DNA of 64,000 nt. Origin: Phaeocystidibacter luteus. Lineage in GTDB: Bacteria > Bacteroidota > Bacteroidia > Flavobacteriales > Schleiferiaceae. The stretch covers positions 62,001-126,000 of the forward strand of contig NZ_WBVO01000005.1 of the NCBI RefSeq assembly GCF_008933115.1, in the 5' to 3' direction. The translations under genes and the position numbers were made by a program. This document shows positions 19,230-28,279 of the stretch, one piece after another (position 1 is the stretch's first letter; the number at the start of each line of letters is the position of its first letter). The notes beneath the pieces were generated by a model. The model had not been told where the DNA came from. It ran no database searches and worked only from the letters and a program-made list of their open reading frames with translations.

Positions 19230-20003
19230 TTACTTGAACTCTGGCTTTCTCTTTTCCAAGAACGCCGTTGTTCCCTCTTTGAATTCATCCGTTCCGAAGG
19301 CCTCGCCAAAGGCGGTGATTTCGGCTTCGAACCCATCAACTCCTTCTGCAAAACCTGCATTTACAGCCGAGATAGCTGCAGCAATGGCAACTCCACTGTT
19401 TCTAGCTATTTTTCCGGCGATCTCCGAACACTTCGTCATCAGTTCGTCGGCAGATGTCACATGGTTCACAAGCCCCCATTTGAGGCCGTCATTTGCGTCA
19501 ATCATTCCAGCCGTGGTAATCATCTCCATTGCCTTGCCTTTGCCAACGAGCTGCGCTAGACGCTGTGTGCCTCCGTAACCAGGAATTACGCCCAACGTAA
19601 CCTCCGGCAATCCCATGCTAGCATTGTCGGATGCCACACGCATGTGACAACTCATGGCCAATTCTAAACCTCCACCAAGAGCAAAGCCGTTTACAGCGGC
19701 AATTACTGGCTTGCGGAGGTTTTCAATAAGGTTAAAAAGAGATTCGTGACCGCGACGAGCGAGGTCCTTACCCTCCTCAACGGAATAATTCGCAAACTCC
19801 TTAATATCGGCACCAGCAACAAACGACTTTTCGCCTGATCCGGTCAATATAATTGCGCGCACAGAGTCGTCGCCTTCAAGCGATTTCATAGTCTCGCTAA
19901 GTGTTGCAATGGTTTCCCCGTTTAAGGCATTAAGCTGCTTTGGACGGTTGATGGTAACGGTTGCAATTTTTCCCTCTTTGGATACGAGCACTAATTCCTC
20001 CAT
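19230..20003 (-). CDS. Enoyl-CoA hydratase/isomerase (crotonase family)
   Basis: The 257-residue protein has the full-length crotonase fold. The oxyanion-hole segment FVAGADIKEF spans 61-70, and the second half of the hole is GFALGGGLELA at 106-116. Both catalytic glutamates of hydratases are present at E114 and E134 (GLPEVTLG), which favours 2-enoyl-CoA hydration, as in fatty-acid beta-oxidation or the crotonyl-CoA step of butyrate metabolism. No other beta-oxidation gene is adjacent, so the pathway is open. The gap to the SIMPL gene is 22 bases. Confidence 0.9.
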   Translation of the reverse strand: MEELVLVSKEGKIATVTINRPKQLNALNGETIATLSETMKSLEGDDSVRAIILTGSGEKSFVAGADIKEFANYSVEEGKDLARRGHESLFNLIENLRKPVIAAVNGFALGGGLELAMSCHMRVASDNASMGLPEVTLGVIPGYGGTQRLAQLVGKGKAMEMITTAGMIDANDGLKWGLVNHVTSADELMTKCSEIAGKIARNSGVAIAAAISAVNAGFAEGVDGFEAEITAFGEAFGTDEFKEGTTAFLEKRKPEFK

Positions 20004-20025
20004 GATATATCGTGTTAGATTGTTC

Positions 20026-20715
20026 TTATTCTGCGGGCGCTAAGATCGCAAAACGAACTTGGACCTCCATCTGAATGGTTTGTTTTCCTGGCGCTACAGT
20101 TGGTCCACTGGAATTGCCTGCAGCTTCATACCGCACGTTTGCCAGCATTCCGCCAATGGCATAACCACCATCTGGCTCTATGTACATTTCAGCTGTACCG
20201 AGCCCGACACCCAATGCGGCTGCAATTTCTTCCGCCTTTCTTTTCGCCACCATAATAGCTTCGATGCGCATTTCATTCTTTACCTCTTGCGCCTTCGAGT
20301 AAACGAACTGAACCCCGCCGATGTTCTCTACGCCGAGGTCAATCAATTTTGACATAACCTCTGGGTATTTGTCGAAGTCTTTCAACGTAACTTTTAAGAA
20401 TTGAGAAGCTCGAAACCCAAGGCGAATCTGTTCACCATTTCGGTATTCATTCTTTTCACTCACTTGAATGTGTTGCGTTTCAACCTCACAGATATCTTCC
20501 AATCCTTCTAGGTAAGCCAGAATAGCTTCCGCCTTTTTCTCGGTGCCCTCAAAGGCCGTTTTCACATCATTCTCTAAAGTGGTAATCCCAAAAGAGATGA
20601 GCATTTCGTCTGGTTCAACCTCTCGGCTAACTGTTCCTGTTACTGTAATTCCCTCTGCTTGTGCGAAGGTCAGCGCACTCATAAGCGCGAGACCAAAAGT
20701 TGCTAATGCTTTCAT
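20026..20715 (-). CDS. SIMPL (DUF541) domain periplasmic protein
   Basis: The 229-residue protein begins with a signal peptide (MKALATFGLALMSALTFAQA). The SIMPL/DUF541 domain fills the rest (ITVTGTVSREVEPDEMLISFGI, RKAEEIAAALGVGLG near residues 160-175). Members form periplasmic or surface multimers of unclear function, some linked to oxidative stress. The start overlaps the kinase stop by four bases (ATGA), so it is co-translated with the kinase. Confidence 0.85.
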   Translation of the reverse strand: MKALATFGLALMSALTFAQAEGITVTGTVSREVEPDEMLISFGITTLENDVKTAFEGTEKKAEAILAYLEGLEDICEVETQHIQVSEKNEYRNGEQIRLGFRASQFLKVTLKDFDKYPEVMSKLIDLGVENIGGVQFVYSKAQEVKNEMRIEAIMVAKRKAEEIAAALGVGLGTAEMYIEPDGGYAIGGMLANVRYEAAGNSSGPTVAPGKQTIQMEVQVRFAILAPAE

Positions 20716-22157
20716 TCTGTTTCTTTTATTGATTTAGGTAATCGAACGTGGAAAGTGGTGCCTTCGTCTACTACAGATGTAAAGGTTATTTCACCTTTGA
20801 AGCCATTGACGATGTTCTTCACCATCGCCAAGCCCAAACCCATTCCCGTAGTTTTTGTGGTAAAGCTTGGCTCGAAAACTTTCTCCCTTCTAGACTCGGG
20901 AATCCCCACACCATTGTCCTTCACGAAGATTTCAATCCGGTCTGAATCAAGCTCGATGTATCCAACTGTTATTTGAGGCTTTCGATTCTCGGGCATGGCC
21001 TGCTCGGCATTCAAAATCAGGTTGTTGAGCACGCGTGTGAGTTGATCTTTATCGCCTTCAATGGTGATTTCCTCTTCTGGCAGGTTGAGTACCACTACTT
21101 CGTGCGCTGCGTTGATGCGCTCTAGGAAGGCCTTCACATCAATCTTCTCCTTCTTCATCTCTGGCATACTTGCAAAGCGCGAGAATGCCGTGGCAATATT
21201 GCTTAGCGCATCGATTTGGGCAATCATGCTTTCAGTGAACTCCTGAAGCCTTTGTGGATCGCTCACCTCTAGCTTGCGCTCTAGCATTTGCACGGAAAGA
21301 CGCATAGGGGTAAGCGGGTTCTTGATTTCGTGAGCCACCTGCTTGGCCATTTCCTTCCAGGCGGTTTCACGTTCGCTTTGTGCAAGCTTGATGGCGTAAT
21401 CTTCAAGCTCTTTCATCATCTTGTTGTACTCGTCTACCAGCGCGCCAATTTCGTCGTTACTCCTCCATTGTATGGGCTCGTTGTTCCTGCCCAGTTTCAC
21501 CTCTCGCATCTTCTTCGTAATCGCAATTAGCGAATGAGTGATGTAGTTGGATAAGAAGTAGGCGAGCAATACAGCCGCCAGGAAGAGTATGATGTACAGT
21601 CCGATAAGGGTCTCAAGAAACTCTAAGTCTTGCTCCGGAATATTATTGGGCTCGAAATAAGGTAGATTGAGAATGGCGAGAGGTTCGCCAGAAGTGGTGT
21701 AGAGAATACTATAAATCAACAGTACATCCGTCGTGTCAGACGATGGAAGGATGAAGCGTCGCTCGCCCTCTACGATTCTCGAAAGTATCTCACGTGGGAC
21801 GCTCTCAGGAAGAATCTCCACATCGAAGAGCTGCGAATTATTGGTGATGAGAAGCTTTCCCTCGGGGCTAAAGAAGTTGATGTCGAGATTGTGCACATCC
21901 GACAATTCACAAATCTTATCGGAGAACAGTGAAGAAAGACTATCGGTATGCTGCTTTTCCGGATGGCTCGCCAAGAAGTACTGAATATTGCTTTCAATGG
22001 CGTACTCCTTGCGCTTGAGTCGCTCCTGGTGGTATTCCTCGTTCTCCTCTTCAAAATGATAAAGAGAAATGAGTCCCGTGAGCACGAAACTCACGAAGAT
22101 CATGAAGGTGAGAGAGATGAATATTCGGGCCCGCAGTGTGGGTTTAAAAAATGTCAT
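20712..22157 (-). CDS. NtrY-like sensor histidine kinase with HAMP domain
   Basis: The 481-residue protein has membrane segments at about 11-33 and 184-206 around a periplasmic sensor of roughly 150 residues. A HAMP linker covers about 207-255. The phosphoacceptor is H276 in AHEIKNPLTPMRLS, a wording typical of NtrY-type kinases. The catalytic domain is complete: N383 (NNLILNAEQAMP), DNGVGIP at 414-420 and TGMGLGL at 437-443. No partner regulator is next to it; the nearest, 35 bases upstream, is a NarL regulator that belongs with the other kinase. Confidence 0.9.
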   Translation of the reverse strand: MTFFKPTLRARIFISLTFMIFVSFVLTGLISLYHFEEENEEYHQERLKRKEYAIESNIQYFLASHPEKQHTDSLSSLFSDKICELSDVHNLDINFFSPEGKLLITNNSQLFDVEILPESVPREILSRIVEGERRFILPSSDTTDVLLIYSILYTTSGEPLAILNLPYFEPNNIPEQDLEFLETLIGLYIILFLAAVLLAYFLSNYITHSLIAITKKMREVKLGRNNEPIQWRSNDEIGALVDEYNKMMKELEDYAIKLAQSERETAWKEMAKQVAHEIKNPLTPMRLSVQMLERKLEVSDPQRLQEFTESMIAQIDALSNIATAFSRFASMPEMKKEKIDVKAFLERINAAHEVVVLNLPEEEITIEGDKDQLTRVLNNLILNAEQAMPENRKPQITVGYIELDSDRIEIFVKDNGVGIPESRREKVFEPSFTTKTTGMGLGLAMVKNIVNGFKGEITFTSVVDEGTTFHVRLPKSIKETE

Positions 22158-22192
22158 GCGTAAAGATGGGCAAAAATCGTGCTAGGGCAATA

Positions 22193-22825
22193 TTACCAAA
22201 TCCCCTTCCGCTCCATCGCATACTTGACCAGCCCTACCGTATTCTTTACACCCGTTTTTTCAAGCAGCTGTTTTCTGTACGTTTCTACAGTACGTGGACT
22301 TAAAAACAACTCCTCCGCGATTTCAGGCGTGGTCTTCTCCTCGCAAATGAGCTTGAGAACCTGTTTCTCTCTTTCGCTGAATTCCGGTGGGCTGCTTTCA
22401 TCTGGATTCATTCGATGGAGTAAGGCTTTAGAAGCTTCGAGGGTTAGGTACCTCCCCTCTTTGGCGACTTGAACTATGGCCTTCACCATTTCGTCGGAGG
22501 AGGAATCCTTGAGCAAATACGCTCCCGCTCCGTGCGATAGAAAATGAAGAAGATGCTCTTCGTGTGCATACATGGTGAGCATGATCACGCCTATCTCTGG
22601 GAAGTTCTTTCGCATTTCCGCCAGCGTTTCAGCACCATCTAGCTCGGGCATCTCTACATCCAAGAGCACAATGTCGGGCTTGTCTATCGGCAAGCGCTCT
22701 AACAGGACCTTTCCGTTGGGGGCCTCGCACACGACATCCATGTTATCCTGCCCTTCCAACATCATTCGTATTCCGTTTCGAAACAACTGATGATCGTCTG
22801 CTATGGCTACCTTAATCTTATCCAT
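22193..22825 (-). CDS. NarL/LuxR-family response regulator
   Basis: From the ATG at 22825 the protein has 210 residues; an in-frame ATG at 22837 would add four. The receiver has the acidic pair in IADDHQLF, the phosphoacceptor Asp in VLLDVEMPELDG and the Lys in LLKDSSS. The C-terminal LuxR helix-turn-helix is complete (FSEREKQVLKLICEEKTTPE, LSPRTVETYRKQLLEKTGVK). The start overlaps the kinase stop by 8 bases, so the two form a NarL-type pair. The palindromes at 25085-25123, at the head of the same gene run, are possible targets, but that is inference. Confidence 0.92.
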   Translation of the reverse strand: MDKIKVAIADDHQLFRNGIRMMLEGQDNMDVVCEAPNGKVLLERLPIDKPDIVLLDVEMPELDGAETLAEMRKNFPEIGVIMLTMYAHEEHLLHFLSHGAGAYLLKDSSSDEMVKAIVQVAKEGRYLTLEASKALLHRMNPDESSPPEFSEREKQVLKLICEEKTTPEIAEELFLSPRTVETYRKQLLEKTGVKNTVGLVKYAMERKGIW

Positions 22826-23588
22826 GAAGCGTTGCATTGGCGGTTACTGGGGCTGAGACTTGGGCGCTAAATCCCTGATTCGGACCTGTTCGATAGCTGA
22901 AGTTCCCACCAATTACTTGAGCTCTACTTGCCATGTTCAAAAGTCCGACGTTCTTCTTTACATTCTGAGGGTCGAATCCCTTTCCATTGTCGTGGAAAGC
23001 GAGTTGCGCTTCTCCCTCATCTTCTGTGAAAGTAAAACTGATTTGAGACGCTTCGCTGTGCTTGAGTGAATTATTGAGAAGCTCTTGAGCAATCCTGTAA
23101 AGGACCAACTCTGTTTTCGATTCGAAACGTTCCGTTGGCGAAAGCCAATCCAATTCCACGTTTAATGTTCCCTGGTTGGCATGGTTCACCAATTCTTGTA
23201 GGGCGGATTTCAGTCCAAAATCTGCAAGAGTTGGCGGCATGAGGTCGTTTACAATTCTACGGAGACTTTGAAGGCTCGAACTCAACACTTCATTCACAGA
23301 ATCTCCTCCTTCGAGAGTATTCAGTTGAAGCTTTGCAGTGCTAATGCTCGCTCCGAGGTCGTCATGGAGGTCGGCCGCAATCCGTTTCTGCGTAATCTCG
23401 ATGGCCTCGTGTGCAGAAGAAAGCAAGTCCTTTTGATGCTCAATTTCAATGTCGCGAAGCTGCGACTTATGTTTCCACAATCTGCGCTGATAATTGACCA
23501 CAAACACAATCACCAGCGCAACGAGAACGAGCACTATTAAAGATGAAGTGAGGAACAGGTTCAGTATTTCGCGGTCGGTGTCCGACAT
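22818..23588 (-). CDS. NarX/DesK-type sensor histidine kinase (HisKA_3)
   Basis: The frame opens at 23648, but the ATG at 23588 (MSDTDREILNLF) gives the usual short N-terminus, so 256 residues are proposed. One membrane helix (about 13-33) leads to a coiled coil and the HisKA_3 motif RIAADLHDDLGASIS with the phosphoacceptor at H75. The ATPase domain is intact: LYRIAQELLNNSLKH (N box), DNGKGF and NVGLLNMASRA. With almost no extracellular part it may sense through the membrane or through a partner such as the adjacent membrane protein, whose gene overlaps by 28 bases. Confidence 0.9.
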   Translation of the reverse strand: MSDTDREILNLFLTSSLIVLVLVALVIVFVVNYQRRLWKHKSQLRDIEIEHQKDLLSSAHEAIEITQKRIAADLHDDLGASISTAKLQLNTLEGGDSVNEVLSSSLQSLRRIVNDLMPPTLADFGLKSALQELVNHANQGTLNVELDWLSPTERFESKTELVLYRIAQELLNNSLKHSEASQISFTFTEDEGEAQLAFHDNGKGFDPQNVKKNVGLLNMASRAQVIGGNFSYRTGPNQGFSAQVSAPVTANATLHG

Positions 23589-24208
23589 AATAAGGCCACG
23601 GTTAGGAGGGAATAAAATATCACATTTAACCCAGTATGAATGTACCAAACGGCTGAAAACAGTTCCATGGACTGTTCAGCTAAGTAATCGGTGTACGCGA
23701 AAATGAGCATGTTGGCGCTGAAGTAAATGAGCATGGCTGAGCTAATCCAAAAGTTCGCGGATTTAAAGAGATTGATAAACTCTTCAGACTTCATTACGGA
23801 AAGGAAATACAACACGCTCAGCCCAATAAGCACCCCTGATTCTACCGGCCTCAGAACACTCGGGAATTCAAAAATCGATTCCCAGTCCAGTAGTTTCAAC
23901 AGAAGTGCTGCTACGAACGCACCGCTCAATGTCAGCTGCCTTGCTGGGGTGAGAACATTGGGAAGAATTGCGGAGAACAAGTAGGTCACCAAAAAGAACT
24001 CCATGCCAATGTACACATGGTACAAGGGCATGTTGTTCTTAACTCCTGAAATGAACAGTAGTGCCGAAACCAGTTCGATTATGCAGTTGGCCCAAATCAC
24101 AATGCTCAGTCGGATCTTAACACTATTCCCGTACCGTTCAAACCGGAATACCGAGATGGTAGAGGGAACTAGGGCTATAAGAAGTCCTATCCACGTTACG
24201 AGATACAC
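23561..24208 (-). CDS. Polytopic membrane protein of unknown function
   Basis: The 215-residue protein is almost entirely hydrophobic and has about seven predicted helices, starting at residues 2-20, 33-53, 64-85 and 92-107. The GTG at 24208 directly follows the lipoprotein stop. It overlaps the NarX-type kinase gene and may be the membrane sensor or modulator of that pair. I recognise no named family; proteins of this size and layout often sit beside such kinases in Bacteroidota. Confidence 0.6.
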   Translation of the reverse strand: MYLVTWIGLLIALVPSTISVFRFERYGNSVKIRLSIVIWANCIIELVSALLFISGVKNNMPLYHVYIGMEFFLVTYLFSAILPNVLTPARQLTLSGAFVAALLLKLLDWESIFEFPSVLRPVESGVLIGLSVLYFLSVMKSEEFINLFKSANFWISSAMLIYFSANMLIFAYTDYLAEQSMELFSAVWYIHTGLNVIFYSLLTVALLCRTPTAKY

Positions 24209-25033
24209 CTACTCTGCTGTATAGAAACTCACAGGAGGACAGAATTTAGGGCACGGGCTAGAGAAATCCATATGCGAATTATCCGCATACGTCCCTTGGT
24301 CATTCAGGCTTGTTACCACGAGATTGAAGGTAATCCATCCTTCTGCTCCATCGTTCACTTCGGGGTGTTCATACATCGTATCATCCGGCATCACGGTGTG
24401 CATCCCTAGATAGATGCCGAGTGTGCTTCCTCCATCTGTAAAGGCAGTGTTAAACGCATCGCGTGTGAACGTGTAGGCTTCCACATTTAGCATGGAAGGC
24501 ATCTTGGTTTGAACGGATGTGAGGTAGGTTTGCCACGTGTTGTAGTACGCTGCTGCCGCATCTGGAGATATAAGGCCGCTGCCTTGCAAAGGCTGAATCA
24601 TCAAGATTCCATTTTCATTAAAAGCGGTGTCGTTGCACGTTGAGCTCGCCACATTCGTGAACATCAAGAACGGCGTATAGATCCCTGTTTCATTGTCCTG
24701 CGAAGCACCGAAGTACACCCGAACCGCATTGCAATCGGTACAGCGACTTGTGAATTCGCTCATCAGGGTAGAATCGACCGAATACATGGTCACACTTTGG
24801 TTGAGCTTAATGCCATTGGCATCCGTGTATCCATGAGTGGAAGCAAAATTGGAGTATTCTGTCATCCATTCTTCGAATACATCACGACTCACCTTTTGGT
24901 CGGTGATATTGCATGAAGCGTTTGTGGTTTCATGCTTCGGAGTATCTACTACGTCGGTGTTTTCCGAGTTATTTGAGGAATTGCACGAAAGAGTGACTGC
25001 CGCGCATACGGCTAGCAAGAGGGGAAGTTTCAT
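24209..25033 (-). CDS. Secreted lipoprotein of unknown function
   Basis: The frame is open from 25075, but the ATG at 25033 gives a lipoprotein signal with lipobox TLSC and the acylated Cys at residue 17 of 274. A Ser/Asn-rich tether follows (NSSNNSENTD). The mature part has paired cysteines (SRCTDCN) and two GIYLGMHT/RVYFGA-like segments that may be internal repeats. No catalytic motif is recognised. It is the first gene of the nine-gene minus run, directly downstream of the palindromic repeats at 25085-25123. Confidence 0.7.
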   Translation of the reverse strand: MKLPLLLAVCAAVTLSCNSSNNSENTDVVDTPKHETTNASCNITDQKVSRDVFEEWMTEYSNFASTHGYTDANGIKLNQSVTMYSVDSTLMSEFTSRCTDCNAVRVYFGASQDNETGIYTPFLMFTNVASSTCNDTAFNENGILMIQPLQGSGLISPDAAAAYYNTWQTYLTSVQTKMPSMLNVEAYTFTRDAFNTAFTDGGSTLGIYLGMHTVMPDDTMYEHPEVNDGAEGWITFNLVVTSLNDQGTYADNSHMDFSSPCPKFCPPVSFYTAE

Positions 25034-25084
25034 AAGGTGGTTGTTTGATTTACAGCAAGGTACACTTTTCTCCAAGGACTTCCT

Positions 25085-25123
25085 TCCGTAAAACTACGGA
25101 GGGTCTTTCCGTAGAAATACGGA
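25085..25123. promoter_or_regulatory. Two tandem TCCGTA-N4-TACGGA palindromes (candidate operator)
   Basis: Two 16-base elements, at 25085-25100 and 25108-25123, have identical TCCGTA and TACGGA arms around AAAC and GAAA spacers and are 23 bases apart start to start. They lie in the 178-base divergent region, 52 bases upstream of the lipoprotein gene (minus) and 89 bases upstream of the 5-Cys protein gene (plus). Duplication and placement favour a dimeric regulator, for example the NarL-type regulator encoded 2.3 kb downstream in the minus run. Tandem hairpins in RNA are the alternative. Confidence 0.6.
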
Positions 25124-25211
25124 GTGCGTTTGGGGGAAACGACTGAGCTAAAGGGTTGGCGGTGTGCGGACTTTTGTCCTGTAAGCATTTGTAACCCTTA
25201 AATCACAGATC

Positions 25212-25586
25212 ATGACAACTGCCATCCAAACACTTCCAACCGCATCAGAAATTGTTAAGCAACTTACCGTAGAGTCAAAGACAGCCTTCCAATCTTTCGT
25301 GTACTTATATGCAGCGCGCTGCGCGAACATTGAAAAGGCAAAAGTTTCAGAATGGTTGCAAAATCACGGCGCTTTCAACGAGAGCATCATGGCTAAGGAT
25401 GTTCCTTGCAACGACATTACCTGTTTGAACTTCATTGTGGAGAACTTAGAGCGTCATTTCCAGACCCAGGAGGAACGCGAAGTATTCTATCAAGAACTAA
25501 TCGATTTTCTTCATTCTGCCTGCACTTCTTGCTCATTGCGTAAGATGTTCCTCTCTAGCTTCAGAAAACTCTTTAGAGCCGCTTAA
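25212..25586 (+). CDS. Small cysteine-containing protein of unknown function
   Basis: The 124-residue protein has no signal peptide or membrane segment and is predicted helical. It has five cysteines: C37, C66, C71, C104 and C107, the last two in SACTSCSLRK. Two close pairs plus H82 and H101 could hold zinc or an Fe-S cluster, but no known motif matches exactly. It stands alone on the plus strand between the TCCGTA palindromes and a structured 78-nt element. Confidence 0.6.
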   Translation: MTTAIQTLPTASEIVKQLTVESKTAFQSFVYLYAARCANIEKAKVSEWLQNHGAFNESIMAKDVPCNDITCLNFIVENLERHFQTQEEREVFYQELIDFLHSACTSCSLRKMFLSSFRKLFRAA

Positions 25587-25600
25587 TTGCGCGGATTAGC

Positions 25601-25678
25601 CTACCCGCTCATCGACAATTAAGGGTTATCAGTCTCGCGGAGTATCGAGACACGGCCCGGGGCGAGGTGAGCGGGTAG
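25601..25678 (+). ncRNA. 78-nt structured element closed by an 11-bp perfect stem
   Basis: CTACCCGCTCA at 25601-25611 pairs perfectly with TGAGCGGGTAG at 25668-25678. Inside is a second 6-bp stem, GTCTCG (25632-25637) with CGAGAC (25646-25651). No tRNA features (T-loop, anticodon arm, CCA) and no T-run on the plus side are seen, so it is not an ordinary terminator. It may be a 3' UTR structure of the upstream gene or a small RNA. The strand is uncertain because the stems fold on both. Confidence 0.5.
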
Positions 25679-25680
25679 TA

Positions 25681-25718
25681 TCTAAAAAGAAAAACCCCGA
25701 CGTCTTTCGACATCGGGG
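25681..25718 (-). terminator. Rho-independent terminator of the ATP synthase operon
   Basis: On the minus strand a nine-pair stem with one mismatch (25709-25718 with 25695-25704) closes a 4-base loop and is followed by TTTTTCTTTTTAGA at 25694-25681. It lies 31 bases after the atpG stop. Confidence 0.85.
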
Positions 25719-25748
25719 CATTCTTGAACATGTGTTCGAAACTTGCTA

Positions 25749-26612
25749 TCAACCATTCAGCGCTTCTGCACCACCAACAATCTCGAGGATTTCGTTGGTA
25801 ATGGCAGCCTGACGGGCTTTGTTGTAGTCCAGCGTGAGCTGATTCTTCAAGTCGTTTGCGTTGTCTGTTGCCTTGTGCATTGCCGTCATGCGTGCACCGT
25901 GCTCAGACGCATTACTATCGAGTAGCGCTTTGAATACCTGAATCTTCAAGGAAGTAGGAATCAAGTCGCTCAAGATTTCTTCTTTAGAAGGCTCGTAGAT
26001 ATAGTCGCCACCAGCTGCTCCCTCTTCAGAAACAGTAGGAACTACAGGCAAGAACTGTTCGCGGGTTGCGATTTGAATTGCTGCGTTTCTAAAGTGGTTG
26101 TAAACGATCTCTACGCGATCCCAAGTACCGTTGAGGAATCCTTCCATCGCTTCTTCTGCGATTTCAGCAGCACCTTCGAAGTGAAGGTCGCCCCAGATTG
26201 CGTTGTTCTCAGAGTGAATCATTGGGGTTTTGCGGAAGGCGTCGTATGCCTTCTTACCCACGGCCTTGATGTGAATGTTCACGTTCTGGCCTTCGTACTC
26301 ACTAATGATGGTCTTCGCCTTCTTAACGATGCTCGAGTTGAACGCACCACACAAACCTCTGTTTGAGTTCACGAGGATCAAAAGAACGTTCTTCACTTCG
26401 CGCTCTTCCGCGTAAACGTTTTCTGAAGCTTCGAGTGTTGCGCTTACATTGGATAGAATGTCTTTCAACTTGTTGGCGTAAGGGCGCATCTGGGTGATGC
26501 CATCCTGGGCCTTTTTCAGCTTCGCTGCAGAAACCATCTTCATGGCAGAAGTGATTTGCATCGTAGAGCCGATGGAGACAATTCTATTACGTAATTCTTT
26601 CAGGTTCGCCAT
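25749..26612 (-). CDS. atpG: ATP synthase F1 subunit gamma
   Basis: The 287-residue product has the conserved N-terminal helix (LKELRNRIVSIGSTMQITSAMKMVSAAKLKKA) and the C-terminal helix (EHGARMTAMHKATDNANDL, NKARQAAITNEILEIVGGAEAL) that form the rotating central shaft in F1. Length and ends are standard. It is the last gene of the atpBEFHAG run and is followed by a strong terminator; atpD and atpC do not follow. Confidence 0.97.
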   Translation of the reverse strand: MANLKELRNRIVSIGSTMQITSAMKMVSAAKLKKAQDGITQMRPYANKLKDILSNVSATLEASENVYAEEREVKNVLLILVNSNRGLCGAFNSSIVKKAKTIISEYEGQNVNIHIKAVGKKAYDAFRKTPMIHSENNAIWGDLHFEGAAEIAEEAMEGFLNGTWDRVEIVYNHFRNAAIQIATREQFLPVVPTVSEEGAAGGDYIYEPSKEEILSDLIPTSLKIQVFKALLDSNASEHGARMTAMHKATDNANDLKNQLTLDYNKARQAAITNEILEIVGGAEALNG

Positions 26613-26668
26613 GGAACGAGTATTAAGTCCTCCTGACGCAGCGTTTGCTGGTCAGGAGGAATCACATA

Positions 26669-28249
26669 TTATCCTTCGTAGTTTGGAAGCACTTCGCGAG
26701 CACCCGCTTCAATAGCCTTGCTCTCTGCGTCTGTCCACTTGCCTGCTGCAATAGCCTGCAATGCGTCACCGTGCTTGCTCTCCATGTACTCGAGGAATGC
26801 AACCTCGAATTCACGTACTCTGTCAACCGGAACTTTGTTGATCATACCTTTCGTACCGAGGTAGATGATAGCTACCTGCTTCTCTACTGAAAGTGGAGAG
26901 TTAACCGATTGCTTGAGGATTTCAACGTTACGGCGACCCTTGTTGATCACGGCCATGGTAGCCGCATCGAGGTCAGAACCGAACTTTGCGAATGCCTCTA
27001 GCTCGCGGAACTGAGCTTGGTCAAGCTTCAAAGTACCCGATACTTTCTTCATTGGCTTAATCTGAGCTGAACCACCTACACGTGATACAGAGATACCTAC
27101 GTTAATCGCTGGACGAACGCCAGAGTTAAAGAGGTCAGACTCCAAGAAGATCTGTCCGTCAGTAATCGAAATCACGTTAGTTGGAATGTACGCAGAAACG
27201 TCACCCGCCTGTGTTTCGATGATTGGAAGTGCAGTCAATGAACCGCCACCTTTTACTTTGCCTTTCAAAGACTCAGGAAGGTCGTTCATTTGAGATGCGA
27301 TAGTGTCATCAGCAATCACCTTTGCAGCGCGCTCGAGGAGACGGCTGTGAAGGTAGAATACGTCACCTGGGTATGCCTCACGTCCTGGAGGACGACGAAG
27401 AAGTAGAGATACCTCACGGTAAGCAACCGCCTGCTTCGAAAGGTCATCATAGATGATCAAAGCTGGGCGACCTGTATCGCGGAAGTACTCACCAATCGCA
27501 GCACCTGCAAATGGAGCGTAGAACTGCATTGGAGCAGGATCAGATGCGTTAGAAGCAACGATAGTAGTGTAGGCCATCGCACCCTTCTCTTCGAGGGTCT
27601 TAGCGATACCTGCAACGGTAGAACCTTTCTGACCTACAGCAACGTAGATACAGTAAACTGGCTCACCTTTATCGTAGAATTCCTTTTGGTTAAGGATGGT
27701 GTCAATGGCAACGGTAGTCTTACCAGTCTGGCGGTCACCAATGATAAGCTCACGCTGACCACGACCGATTGGAATCATCGCGTCGATTGACTTAATACCT
27801 GTTTGAAGTGGTTCGTTTACCGGCTGACGGTAAATTACACCTGGAGCTTTACGCTCGAGTGGCATTTGGAAAGTTTCACCTTCCAATGGGCCTTTACCGT
27901 CGATTGGGTTACCTAGGGTATCCACAACGCGACCGAGCATTCCTTCACCTACGTTGATAGAGGCGATTTTGCCGGTACGCTTAACGGTTGAACCTTCTTT
28001 GATGCCTTCAGCAGCACCGAGGAGTACGATACCTACGTTATCTTCCTCGAGGTTGAGGACGATACCTTGAAGACCATTTTCGAACTCAACGAGTTCACCT
28101 GCTTGGGCGTTTTGTAGACCAAACGCACGGGCGATACCGTCACCAACTTGAAGGATGGTGCCAACCTCTTGCATTTCGGTTTCGGAACTGAATCCGGAGA
28201 GTTGCTTGCGCAGGATTGCTGAAATTTCAGCGGGCTTTACTTCTGCCAT
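26669..28249 (-). CDS. atpA: ATP synthase F1 subunit alpha
   Basis: The 526-residue product contains the P-loop GDRQTGKT at about residues 170-178 and the family signature [14 protein letters not shown]. Alpha subunits bind non-catalytic nucleotides and alternate with beta in the F1 hexamer. It lies between atpH (30 bases) and atpG (56 bases) in the usual order. Confidence 0.98.
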   Translation of the reverse strand: MAEVKPAEISAILRKQLSGFSSETEMQEVGTILQVGDGIARAFGLQNAQAGELVEFENGLQGIVLNLEEDNVGIVLLGAAEGIKEGSTVKRTGKIASINVGEGMLGRVVDTLGNPIDGKGPLEGETFQMPLERKAPGVIYRQPVNEPLQTGIKSIDAMIPIGRGQRELIIGDRQTGKTTVAIDTILNQKEFYDKGEPVYCIYVAVGQKGSTVAGIAKTLEEKGAMAYTTIVASNASDPAPMQFYAPFAGAAIGEYFRDTGRPALIIYDDLSKQAVAYREVSLLLRRPPGREAYPGDVFYLHSRLLERAAKVIADDTIASQMNDLPESLKGKVKGGGSLTALPIIETQAGDVSAYIPTNVISITDGQIFLESDLFNSGVRPAINVGISVSRVGGSAQIKPMKKVSGTLKLDQAQFRELEAFAKFGSDLDAATMAVINKGRRNVEILKQSVNSPLSVEKQVAIIYLGTKGMINKVPVDRVREFEVAFLEYMESKHGDALQAIAAGKWTDAESKAIEAGAREVLPNYEG

Positions 28250-28279
28250 GATTGACTTGCTTAAAGGGTTCTGCGCGGA

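Noticed and set aside
21780-21810. A third parS-like site around CTCACGTGGGA
   Set aside because: Only the central CACGTG is shared; the flanking bases differ at several positions.
25601-25678. tRNA or tmRNA in the 78-nt stem element
   Set aside because: The closing stem is 11 bp and there is no T-loop, anticodon arm or CCA-like end.
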